Source: Collinsella aerofaciens (lineage in GTDB: Bacteria > Actinomycetota > Coriobacteriia > Coriobacteriales > Coriobacteriaceae). From it: DNA of 14,348 bases. The position numbers and the translations under genes were made by a program. Shown here piece after piece: positions 6,354 to 12,989 of the stretch. The notes under the pieces were generated by a model that saw nothing but the letters and a program-made list of their open reading frames with translations, made no database searches and was not told the DNA's origin. The stretch's first letter is position 1; every line of letters starts with the position of its first letter. Location of the stretch: positions 1 through 14,348 of the forward strand of contig RPYR01000093.1 of assembly GCA_008671285.1 (NCBI GenBank), given 5' to 3'.

Positions 6354-6971
6354 ATGGACACCAATCATTCCCCCATCATCAGCCCCCTCACCATGCGTGA
6401 ATCCGCCCGAGGTATCACGCTTACCAGCATTTACGATGAGATGCTCGCCCGTCACGAGCTCTCCGTCATGGGAAACATCGAAACCCCGATGGCTCACGAC
6501 CTATGCCAGCAGATTCGCCTGCTCGATGCCACCGACCCCAGCCGCCCCATCACCATATTTGTCGCCAGCGCCGGCGGAAGCGTGCGATCGGGTCTTGCGA
6601 TCTATGACGCCATGCGCCTCGCATCGTGCCCCATCCGCACCGTCTGCCTGGAATTCGCCGCGTCCATGGGCGCCGTGATCTTTATGGGCGGCGACGATCG
6701 CCGTATGGCGCCCCATGCAGAGCTCATGATTCACGACCCGCTGATCCCCCAGGGGGCAGGCGGCTCGGCACTTGCGCTGCAGGAAACCAGCCGGCGTCTC
6801 ATGCAGACCCGCAAGACCCTCACGCAAATCCTCTCGGACCGCAGCGGCCTCACGCCCAAGCGCATCCAGTCCCTCACTGCAAAAGACACCTACCTTTCGG
6901 CCGAGCGCGCCGTCGAGCTCGGCTTTGCCCACGAAATCCTCTCGACCACCAAGGAGGTCGCCCATGTCTAA
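6354..6971 (+). CDS. ClpP-like serine protease (S14 family)
   Basis: 205 residues, close to standard ClpP length. The ClpP fold motifs occur in order: an N-terminal ITLTSIYDEMLARHELSVMGNIE strand-helix region, ASAGGSVRSGLAIYDAM (the SPGG loop), FAASMGAVIFMGG with nucleophile S104, ELMIHDPL with H127, and AKDTYLSAERAVELGF with D178. The catalytic triad is therefore intact. It differs from housekeeping ClpP in SAGG replacing SPGG and in the handle region (PQGAGGSALALQETSRRL). There is no clpX or clpA beside it; its partners are an unknown protein and a VirD4-like ATPase. AAGGAG precedes the ATG. Its stop overlaps the next start by 8 bases. Phage head-maturation ClpP-like proteases are an alternative relation, but no phage structural gene is present. 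Confidence 0.85.
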   Translation: MDTNHSPIISPLTMRESARGITLTSIYDEMLARHELSVMGNIETPMAHDLCQQIRLLDATDPSRPITIFVASAGGSVRSGLAIYDAMRLASCPIRTVCLEFAASMGAVIFMGGDDRRMAPHAELMIHDPLIPQGAGGSALALQETSRRLMQTRKTLTQILSDRSGLTPKRIQSLTAKDTYLSAERAVELGFAHEILSTTKEVAHV

Positions 6972-8268
6972 CCTCGCCAGCCGCCTCGCCGCATCTGAGT
7001 CCGCATCGTCCACCATCCTCGCCAAGGATCGAACGCTTTCCTGCGACACCCGCCAAACGGGACTCAACAACAACGCACTTGTGATCGGCCCCTCGGGAGC
7101 CGGCAAGACCCGAAACGTCCTCAAGCCCAACCTGCTGCAAATGAACGCAAGCTACATCGTGCTCGACACCAAAGGCATGCTCTGTCGCGAAGTGGGACCC
7201 GTACTGGCAGCCCACGGTTACCGCGTGCAATGTCTCAACTTCGCCGACCTCAACACCGTCCCGGCCCTTGCGCCCGGCATCGAGCGCTGCGGCTACAACC
7301 CCCTGAGGCACATTCGCCGCAAGGCGAACGGCAGGCCCAACCAGCAGGACATCCTCTCGGTGGCAAAGGCCATCTGCCCCATCGAGGACAACAACCAGCC
7401 TTTTTGGGATCATGCGGCGGCAAACCTGCTGTCGTGTCTTATCGTCTACGTCACCGAACAGCTACCCGCCGACGAGCAGACGATCAGCTCGGTCATCAAG
7501 CTGATCGAGCACCTGCAGGACGGTGCCACGGGTCGATTGTTTGACGACCTGATCACGACCGACCCCCAAAGCTATGCCCTTTCGCTATGGCGGCGCTACG
7601 CCATTACGCAAAATGCCGAGCGCATGCACGCGAGCATCGTCGGCATCCTTGCCGAAAAGGTCATGTGTCTGGGATTCGACGGTGCGGCACAGCTCTATCG
7701 TGAGTGCCATCAGGTGGACTTCGCTTCCATGGGACACACCCCCTGCGCCCTGTTTGTAACCGTAAGCGATATTGACCGCAATCTCGATCCGCTGACCGGC
7801 CTCTTTATTTCGCAGGCGTTTATGGGCCTCATTCGTGAGGCCGATAGGCAGCCCGACGGCAGCCTGCCCATGCCCGTGCGCTTTATGCTCGATGACTTCG
7901 CAAATCTGCAGATCCCCCAGATCGACAACGTGCTCTCGATTATCCGAAGCCGCAACATCTGGGCAACGCTGCTGCTGCAGTCGACCAACCAACTCGATGC
8001 GTTCTATGGCGAGGCGCGCGCTCGCTCCATCATGGGCAACTGCGACACGCATCTGGTGCTGGCATTCCAGGATCCAGAGAGTGCCCGGGTGTTTTCCGAC
8101 CGCGCCGACGCGCTGCCCAGCACGCTCATGGCGACGCCGATCGATCGCTCGTGGCTCTTTGTACGCGGTCGCACTCCCGAACAGGTCGAGCGCTTTAGGC
8201 TCGAAGACCATCCGCTCTACGGGGAGCTGCCCGAGGCGCAGCGAGGCCATGCGGAGGCCGAGATCTAG
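6964..8268 (+). CDS. VirD4/TraG-like ATPase without membrane domain
   Basis: 434 residues. Walker A is GPSGAGKT (42-49) and Walker B is RFMLDDFANL (306-315; usually LLDEFAN in VirD4/TraG). A sensor-like QS.NQL (339-343) and NCDTHLVLAFQDPESA (359-374) match the conserved C-terminal motifs of conjugative coupling proteins. These belong to the HerA/FtsK superfamily of ring ATPases that drive DNA or protein into a type IV secretion channel. Only about 40 residues precede Walker A and none form a membrane helix, so this is a soluble, short version; typical VirD4 has two N-terminal helices and 550-700 residues. The ATG overlaps the protease stop (ATGTCTAA), with AAGGAGG at 6951-6957, which implies tight coupling. 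No relaxase, VirB or integrase gene is nearby. Confidence 0.85.
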   Translation: MSNLASRLAASESASSTILAKDRTLSCDTRQTGLNNNALVIGPSGAGKTRNVLKPNLLQMNASYIVLDTKGMLCREVGPVLAAHGYRVQCLNFADLNTVPALAPGIERCGYNPLRHIRRKANGRPNQQDILSVAKAICPIEDNNQPFWDHAAANLLSCLIVYVTEQLPADEQTISSVIKLIEHLQDGATGRLFDDLITTDPQSYALSLWRRYAITQNAERMHASIVGILAEKVMCLGFDGAAQLYRECHQVDFASMGHTPCALFVTVSDIDRNLDPLTGLFISQAFMGLIREADRQPDGSLPMPVRFMLDDFANLQIPQIDNVLSIIRSRNIWATLLLQSTNQLDAFYGEARARSIMGNCDTHLVLAFQDPESARVFSDRADALPSTLMATPIDRSWLFVRGRTPEQVERFRLEDHPLYGELPEAQRGHAEAEI

Positions 8269-8337
8269 GCGCAGGGTTCTCGCAGCGCGCGGCGCCCCGG
8301 CGATGTTCCACAAAGGCCGTGCGCCCCGGGACCACGG

Positions 8338-8375
8338 CAAAGCAAAAGGGCCCGCATCCGATAGGATACGGGCCC
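8338..8375 (-). terminator. Intrinsic terminator of pgi
   Basis: On the minus strand a 12-bp stem (8348-8359 with 8364-8375; one imperfect pair), with GGGCCCG at its base, is followed by TTTTGCTTT. It lies 34 bases after the pgi stop. It has no T-run on the plus strand, so the VirD4-like gene converging from the left has no obvious intrinsic terminator of its own here. Confidence 0.75.
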
Positions 8376-8409
8376 CTGACTATAAGGCGCGATGCGTTAA
8401 CAGCAGCGA

Positions 8410-10104
8410 CTACTTGCGGTGAGCGCGGTAGAACTCGATGAGCGCCTGGGTCGAAGCGTCCTGCTCGGCCTTGGCGGCGTCGTCGTGGAAGGCCGGGGTG
8501 ATCTGCTTGGCAAGCTGCTTGCCCAGCTCGACGCCCCACTGGTCGTAGGAGTCGATGCCCCAGACCGTGCCCTCGACAAACGTGATGTGCTCGTACAGGG
8601 CGATAAGCTCGCCGAGCGCGAACGGGGTCAACGTGTCGCCGAAGATCGAGGTCGTCGGACGGTTGCCCTCAAAGCAGCGGGCCGGGACGATCTGCTCGGG
8701 CGTGCCCTCGGCGCGCACCTCATCGGCCGTCTTACCAAAAGCGAGCGCCTTGGTCTGGGCCAGGAAGTTGCCCAGGAACAGCTCATGCACGTCCTGACCG
8801 CTATCGGTCGCAGGGTTGGCAGTGTTGGCGAAGGCGATGAAGTCGGCCGGAACCACCACAGTGCCCTGGTGCAGCAGCTGGTAGAAGGCGTGCTGACCGT
8901 TGGTGCCGGGCTCGCCCCAGAAGATCTCACCGGTATCGGAGGTTACGGCGCTGCCGTCCCAGCGGACGTGCTTGCCGTTAGACTCCATGGTGAGCTGCTG
9001 CAGGTAAGCCGGGAAGCGGTGCAGATACTGGCAGTACGGAAGCACGGCGTGGCTCTTGGAACCGAAGAAGTTGACGTACCAGACGTTGAGCAGACCCATC
9101 AGCGCGACGGCATTGTTCTCGAGCGGCGTATTGCAGAAGTACTCGTCGATGGCGTGGAAGCCCTCGAGGAACTGCTGGAAACGCTCGGGGCCGAGCACGA
9201 CGATCAGCGACAGGCCCACGGCGGAGTCGACGGAGTAGCGGCCGCCGACCCAATTCCAGAAACCAAAGGCGTTAGCGGGGTCGATGCCGAAGGCCTCGAC
9301 CTTCTCGAGTGCGGTGGAAACGGCGACGAAGTGCTTTGCCACGGCCTCGGCGTTCTGCTCATCGGAGCCATCGATGGCGCCCTGAGCCTTGAGCTGCTCG
9401 AGCATCCAGGTCTTGACCTCGCGGGCGTTGGTGAGGGTCTCGAGCGTGGTGAAGGTCTTGGAGACGATGATCACGAGCGTGGTCTCGGGATCCAGACCCT
9501 TGAGCTTCTCGGCCTGGTCGTTGGGATCGATGTTGGAGATATAGCGGCAGTCGATACCGGCGTCGGCGTAGGGACGCAGGGCCTCGTAGGCCATGACCGG
9601 GCCCAGGTCGGAGCCACCGATGCCGATGGACACCAGGTGCTCGATCTTTTTGCCGGTAACACCCTTCCACTCACCGGAGCGCACGCGCTCGGCGAAGGCA
9701 TACATGCGGTCGAGGACCTCGTGCACGTCGGCGACGACATCCTGGCCGTCAACGATGAGCTGGCCCTTCTCGCTTGCCGGGCGGCGCAGCGCGGTGTGCA
9801 GGACGGCGCGGTCCTCGGTGGTGTTGATGTGCTCGCCGGAGAACATGGCGTCGCGGCGCTCCTCGAGCTTCACCTCGCGGGCAAGATCGCACAGCAGCTT
9901 GACGGTCTCATCGGTCACAAGGTTCTTGGACAGATCGAAGTGCAGGTCACCAGCGTCAAAGCTCAGCTTGTTCACGCGCTCGGCATCGGCGGCGAACCAG
10001 GCCTTGAGGTCGATACCTTCGGCCTCGAGCTTCTCCTGATGAGCCTCGAGCGCCTTCCAAGCGGCAGTCGACGTAGCATCGATAGGTGCGGCAACAGTTG
10101 CCAT
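8410..10104 (-). CDS. pgi: Glucose-6-phosphate isomerase
   Basis: 564 residues, a full-length cytoplasmic phosphoglucose isomerase that interconverts glucose-6-phosphate and fructose-6-phosphate. Visible motifs: [11 protein letters not shown] (sugar-phosphate binding), [15 protein letters not shown] (PGI signature 1), TMESNGK (catalytic Glu), [15 protein letters not shown] (ring-opening His), and [13 protein letters not shown] (PGI signature 2, with Lys 529). The ATG at 10102-10104 has GAGGAGG in front. An in-frame ATG 27 bases upstream is less well placed. It ends in [12 protein letters not shown]. Its last 27 bases are duplicated at 4908-4935. It is apparently monocistronic: a promoter-like site lies upstream and a terminator follows. 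Confidence 0.97.
   Translation of the reverse strand: MATVAAPIDATSTAAWKALEAHQEKLEAEGIDLKAWFAADAERVNKLSFDAGDLHFDLSKNLVTDETVKLLCDLAREVKLEERRDAMFSGEHINTTEDRAVLHTALRRPASEKGQLIVDGQDVVADVHEVLDRMYAFAERVRSGEWKGVTGKKIEHLVSIGIGGSDLGPVMAYEALRPYADAGIDCRYISNIDPNDQAEKLKGLDPETTLVIIVSKTFTTLETLTNAREVKTWMLEQLKAQGAIDGSDEQNAEAVAKHFVAVSTALEKVEAFGIDPANAFGFWNWVGGRYSVDSAVGLSLIVVLGPERFQQFLEGFHAIDEYFCNTPLENNAVALMGLLNVWYVNFFGSKSHAVLPYCQYLHRFPAYLQQLTMESNGKHVRWDGSAVTSDTGEIFWGEPGTNGQHAFYQLLHQGTVVVPADFIAFANTANPATDSGQDVHELFLGNFLAQTKALAFGKTADEVRAEGTPEQIVPARCFEGNRPTTSIFGDTLTPFALGELIALYEHITFVEGTVWGIDSYDQWGVELGKQLAKQITPAFHDDAAKAEQDASTQALIEFYRAHRK
8412..8439 (-). repeat. 28-bp direct repeat at the 3' end of pgi, partner of 4908-4935
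   Basis: These bases cover the last nine codons of pgi and one base of its stop. They recur exactly and in the same orientation 3.5 kb to the left. Together the copies bracket the 296-aa, ClpP-like and VirD4-like genes, as attL and attR would for an element inserted at the 3' end of pgi. Confidence 0.6.
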
Positions 10105-10123
10105 AAAGTCCTCCTCAGCATAC

Positions 10124-10145
10124 GGGCGCACGCCTCCATGCGCCC
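10124..10145 (-). promoter_or_regulatory. Hairpin in the pgi leader
   Basis: A 7-bp stem (GGGCGCA with TGCGCCC, loop of 8) lies in the pgi leader about 8 bases before the ribosome site. It could affect translation. Nothing identifies it as a known riboswitch. Confidence 0.3.
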
Positions 10146-10163
10146 GGACATTCAGATGCCACT

Positions 10164-10192
10164 ATTCTAGCGCAGGTCAAGACTACAATCAG
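10164..10192 (-). promoter_or_regulatory. Probable pgi promoter
   Basis: On the minus strand, CTGATT (10187-10192) and TAGAAT (10164-10169) are 17 bases apart, a reasonable sigma-70-type pair with a good -10. Transcription would begin near 10157, leaving a leader of about 53 bases. Confidence 0.4.
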
Positions 10193-10228
10193 CGAGCGTT
10201 GCCAATCGGCCCCCCAAACGGCAACCGA

Positions 10229-10298
10229 CCAAAAAGGGACAGGTTTATTTTGGCAGGTCAAACGCTTTACCAACCAAAAATAACCCGTCCCTTTATGG
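10229..10298. repeat. Inverted pair of a 29-bp dispersed repeat (AAAAAGGGAC type)
   Basis: The 29 bases at 10229-10257 (CCAAAAAGGGACAGG...) and the reverse complement of 10270-10298 match in 23 positions. A 12-base spacer separates them, so the RNA would form a long hairpin. A third copy lies at 10958-10986. The pair sits directly after the stop of the Fe-ADH-like gene. This is a REP/BIME-like extragenic repeat, and it may also terminate transcription (AGGGACGGG stem near T-rich sequence). Confidence 0.7.
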
Positions 10299-10304
10299 CA
10301 AATA

Positions 10305-10880
10305 TCAGGCCGCGGCGCAGACGCTACCGAGCAACTCGCGCAGAGGAGACCCGATGCCCTCCAGCAGTTCGGGCGCGATAATGGCAAAAACGGGAACCTC
10401 GCCGGTGCCCACGACAGCAGGTACCTTGCCCTCCGAGACAATACATCCATAAGGGACAAAACCGTCTTCGCCGGCATCGAGCACCGCCATGCGACGCGCG
10501 AGTTCGCGCGCAAAGCCGGCGGTATCGGCATCGCCGATCGCCAGGACAAAGTCCACGCCTTCGTCGGTCGCCAGGGCCACGGCTTCGTCGATCAGCTCGT
10601 CTCCCCCGTCGCCCTCAACCGAGCCGCAGCGGAAAAGTACACGCTCGAGTAGGGCTCGATCAAGCGAGCCAAGTGCCGCCGAGACAAGCTCATCGCGCGT
10701 ATGCTTGTCACCGCCCAGCACGACCAGCGCCTTGGTGCCACCGTAGTGAGCGACCAGTCGTCCACACCAGCGAGCCACGTCTCCATCCGCAACAAGGCGC
10801 GTCGGCATACCAAACCCATAGTTGACCATCGTATCCACAACCCTTCCGTGCATGTAGGTGGCACCAATCGTTAGGCTCAT
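10305..10880 (-). CDS. Fe-ADH-like single-domain protein (truncated iron-containing alcohol dehydrogenase relative)
   Basis: Up to 191 residues. The stretch VNYGFGMPTRLVADGDVARWCGRLVAHYGGTKALVVLGG...EGVDFVLAIGDADTAGFARELARR resembles the N-terminal nucleotide-binding domain of group III (iron-containing) alcohol dehydrogenases and glycerol dehydrogenase. The key GGGS.ID..K motif has decayed to IGDADTAGFA. The all-helical C-terminal domain with the metal-binding Asp/His residues is missing. The frame is clean and shows no decay, so it is probably a maintained small protein with another role, not a working dehydrogenase. No good ribosome site precedes the ATG at 10880. An internal ATG at 10827-10829, with GGAAGGG further upstream and matching the usual family start, is an alternative. 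Its flanks carry 29-bp repeats. Confidence 0.6.
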   Translation of the reverse strand: MSLTIGATYMHGRVVDTMVNYGFGMPTRLVADGDVARWCGRLVAHYGGTKALVVLGGDKHTRDELVSAALGSLDRALLERVLFRCGSVEGDGGDELIDEAVALATDEGVDFVLAIGDADTAGFARELARRMAVLDAGEDGFVPYGCIVSEGKVPAVVGTGEVPVFAIIAPELLEGIGSPLRELLGSVCAAA

Positions 10881-10957
10881 GCTACGAAGCGAGGTTTTCC
10901 GAGCTGTTTCGCACTCTTTAGAGCTGCGTTAAAACCCGATGCAGCCGCACGGCCATA

Positions 10958-10986
10958 CCTACCAAAACAAACCAGTCCCTTTTTGG
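10958..10986. repeat. Third copy of the 29-bp AAAAAGGGAC-type repeat
   Basis: The reverse complement of 10958-10986 matches 10229-10257 in about 26 of 29 positions. It lies upstream of the Fe-ADH-like gene and ends 6 bases before the -35 of the polymerase promoter. Repeats therefore bracket the Fe-ADH-like gene on both sides. Confidence 0.7.
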
Positions 10987-10992
10987 CAGGTT

Positions 10993-11021
10993 TTGACGAT
11001 GTCCGGACGAGCGGGTATTAT
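10993..11021 (+). promoter_or_regulatory. Sigma-70-type promoter of the polymerase-yolD operon
   Basis: TTGACG (10993-10998) and TATTAT (11016-11021) are separated by exactly 17 bases. Each hexamer departs from consensus at one position, making this the best promoter in the window. Start of transcription is expected near 11028, inside the first LexA-like box. Confidence 0.7.
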
Positions 11022-11052
11022 CGAACATGCATTCGATAAGAACATGTGTTTG
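11022..11052 (+). promoter_or_regulatory. Two LexA-box-like operators (SOS box)
   Basis: CGAACATGCATTCG (11022-11035) and AGAACATGTGTTTG (11039-11052) each match 13 of 14 positions of the Gram-positive/actinobacterial LexA consensus CGAAC-RNRY-GTTYG. Their centres are 17 bases apart. The first abuts the -10 and covers the expected start site, so bound LexA would block initiation. The downstream gene is a mutagenic-type polymerase, a classical SOS target. Confidence 0.7.
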
Positions 11053-11065
11053 ATGGGAGGCTCGG

Positions 11066-12571
11066 ATGGCACACGAGCAGCACACCTACATCTGCATCGA
11101 CCTCAAGACGTTTTATGCCAGCGTCGAGTGCGTCGATCGTGGGCTCGACCCGCTCACTACGTGCCTGGTCGTTGCCGACGAATCGCGCGGGCGCACGACC
11201 ATCTGCCTCGCCATCACACAGGCCATGAAGGACCTCGGGATACACAACCGCTGCCGTCTGTTCGAGATTCCCGACGGTATCGACTACATCAAGGCCGTAC
11301 CGCGCATGCAGCACTACATGGAGGTGTCGGCGCAGATCTACGGTATCTACCTGGAATACGTCAGCCCACAGGACGTTCACGTCTATTCCATCGACGAATG
11401 CTTTATCGACGTGACGCCCTATCTGGACCTCTACCATACCGACGCTGAAGGCTTCGCCTGTATGCTGCGTGACGAGGTCTTGGGGCGCACCGGCATCACG
11501 GCGACGGTCGGCATCGGCCCCAACCTATTCCAGGCCAAGGTAGCGCTCGACATTACTGCCAAGCACGTACCCAGCCGCATCGGTATACTCGACGACGAGA
11601 CCTTTCGCAAGGAGATCTGGCCTCACCGCCCCATCACCGACATCTGGGGCATCGGGCCCGGCGTGGCAGCACGACTCGAAAAATACGGCGTCTACGATTT
11701 GATGGGCGTCGCGGCGCTCGACGAAAACCTGCTTTACGACGAGCTCGGCGTCAATGCCGAATATCTCATCGACCACGCCTTTGGGCGCGAGCCGACAACT
11801 ATCGCCGATATTCAGGCCTATCGCCCGCAGGCAACCTCAACAACCACGGGACAAGTGCTATCGAAAGGCTATGCCTATGAGCAGGCCTACACCGTCTTGC
11901 GCGAGATGGTCGACAACGCCGTGCTGGACTTGATCGATAAGCACGTGGTGTGCGACAGCATCTCGCTCTTTGTGGGTTATGCGAGCGAACAGGCCGACAT
12001 ACGCCGCCTCGACGCCAGCGGTACTGCGCAATATGTGGACGGATGCGGACACCTACGCTCGAGCACGTCGAGTATCGAACCCACCGCAACCGCCGGCCCC
12101 GAGCTCGCGCCCCGTGCGCCCAAGCCCGTCCAGCGCGATGACGAACGACGCCGCCTGGTGCGCGAGGCACAGGCAATCGATGGCATCTTTGTGGGAGAGC
12201 ATGGCGGCAAACCGCGCGGTGGCTATGCCGCACTCTTTGCGCACTCCAACGCCTCGCGAAAGCTGCCCGAGCGCACCAATTCGTTTAAGAAGATCATGGG
12301 CTATTTCGATGAACTCTGGGCGCAGACTGTCGATCCCAAGCGACCGGTCAAGCGTATCAATCTAGGCTTTGGCAATCTGGTGCCCGAAGAATTTGCCACC
12401 ATCGATCTGTTTAGCGATATCGAGGCGGATGAGCGCGAGCGCGACTTGGCGCGCGCCGTGTTGGCCGTGAAGGGCAAGTACGGCAAGAACGCGCTCGTTA
12501 AGGGACTGAGCTTTACCGCCGGCGCCACTGCACGCGAACGCAACGATCAGGTAGGAGGACATCGTGCCTAA
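11066..12571 (+). CDS. Y-family DNA polymerase, UmuC/UvrX-like
   Basis: 501 residues. The catalytic core is clear: D12 in CIDLKTFYASVE, and D110/E111 in the SIDECFIDV motif. WGIGPGVAARLEKYGV is a helix-hairpin-helix thumb element. The C-terminus has the little-finger domain with INLGFGNLV, a TIDLF stretch like a beta-clamp-binding motif, and RERNDQVGGHRA, typical of the Gram-positive UmuC-like/UvrX group. It would carry out error-prone translesion synthesis. About 75 residues (320-395), rich in Pro, Ala and charge, interrupt the little-finger domain, longer than I expect for the family. GGGAGG precedes the ATG. It is likely LexA-controlled. Its end overlaps the yolD-like start by 8 bases. Confidence 0.9.
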   Translation: MAHEQHTYICIDLKTFYASVECVDRGLDPLTTCLVVADESRGRTTICLAITQAMKDLGIHNRCRLFEIPDGIDYIKAVPRMQHYMEVSAQIYGIYLEYVSPQDVHVYSIDECFIDVTPYLDLYHTDAEGFACMLRDEVLGRTGITATVGIGPNLFQAKVALDITAKHVPSRIGILDDETFRKEIWPHRPITDIWGIGPGVAARLEKYGVYDLMGVAALDENLLYDELGVNAEYLIDHAFGREPTTIADIQAYRPQATSTTTGQVLSKGYAYEQAYTVLREMVDNAVLDLIDKHVVCDSISLFVGYASEQADIRRLDASGTAQYVDGCGHLRSSTSSIEPTATAGPELAPRAPKPVQRDDERRRLVREAQAIDGIFVGEHGGKPRGGYAALFAHSNASRKLPERTNSFKKIMGYFDELWAQTVDPKRPVKRINLGFGNLVPEEFATIDLFSDIEADERERDLARAVLAVKGKYGKNALVKGLSFTAGATARERNDQVGGHRA

Positions 12572-12989
12572 GTCCCAACAACAGCCGATGCGGCCACCGA
12601 CACCTTTTGAACGCTTAGCGGACCCCGAGGGAAGACGTCGCTCCGCCGACCCAAAGCTCACCGCCAACGGCGCCGTCCGTGCCGGCCGTGCCGCGCAGTT
12701 TATGCCCTTTGCCGCCCTCACGGGATACTACGAGCTCGTGCGTAAACAAGAGATCACCGCCGAGCCAAAATGCGAACTCACAGAAGAAAAAGCCCTCGAG
12801 CTTTCGCAAAAGCTCGAGGGCCTCAAACGCGGCGACCTAGTGCGCGTCACCTATTACGATACATACGGCTATCGTAGCCGCACCGGCATTCTCGACGAAG
12901 TGCTACCCGCGTTCAAGCTGCTCAAACTCAGGGATATCGCCATCGACTTCGACGATATCCAAAACATCGAGCTGCGCGGACGCGCCTAG
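12564..12989 (+). CDS. YolD-like family protein
   Basis: 141 residues. The segment RAGRAAQFMPFAALTGYYELVRKQE is the hallmark of YolD-like proteins, and LKRGDLVRVTYYD.YGY with a following beta-rich C-terminus fits the rest of the domain. In Bacillus, yolD-like genes are paired with UvrX/YqjW-type Y-family polymerases and are thought to act with them, as UmuD does with UmuC, although they are not homologous to UmuD. The GTG start at 12564 has AGGAGG at 12553-12558 and overlaps the polymerase stop (GTGCCTAA), so translation is coupled. Its TAG stop overlaps the TAG of the opposing surface-protein gene by two bases. Confidence 0.85.
   Translation: MPKSQQQPMRPPTPFERLADPEGRRRSADPKLTANGAVRAGRAAQFMPFAALTGYYELVRKQEITAEPKCELTEEKALELSQKLEGLKRGDLVRVTYYDTYGYRSRTGILDEVLPAFKLLKLRDIAIDFDDIQNIELRGRA

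Noticed and set aside
7585..8340. 251-residue minus-strand open frame across the VirD4-like gene
   Set aside because: It is antisense to a gene with Walker A and B motifs and has no ribosome site or recognisable domain.
8419..10170. 583-residue plus-strand open frame across pgi
   Set aside because: It is exactly antisense to pgi, whose signatures are all present. The translation has the repetitive Gly/Val/Leu/Asp look of a GC-rich shadow frame and no family motif.
10229..10298. Inverted repeats as a CRISPR fragment
   Set aside because: There are only three copies in mixed orientation, no regular spacers and no cas genes. They fit an extragenic palindromic repeat.
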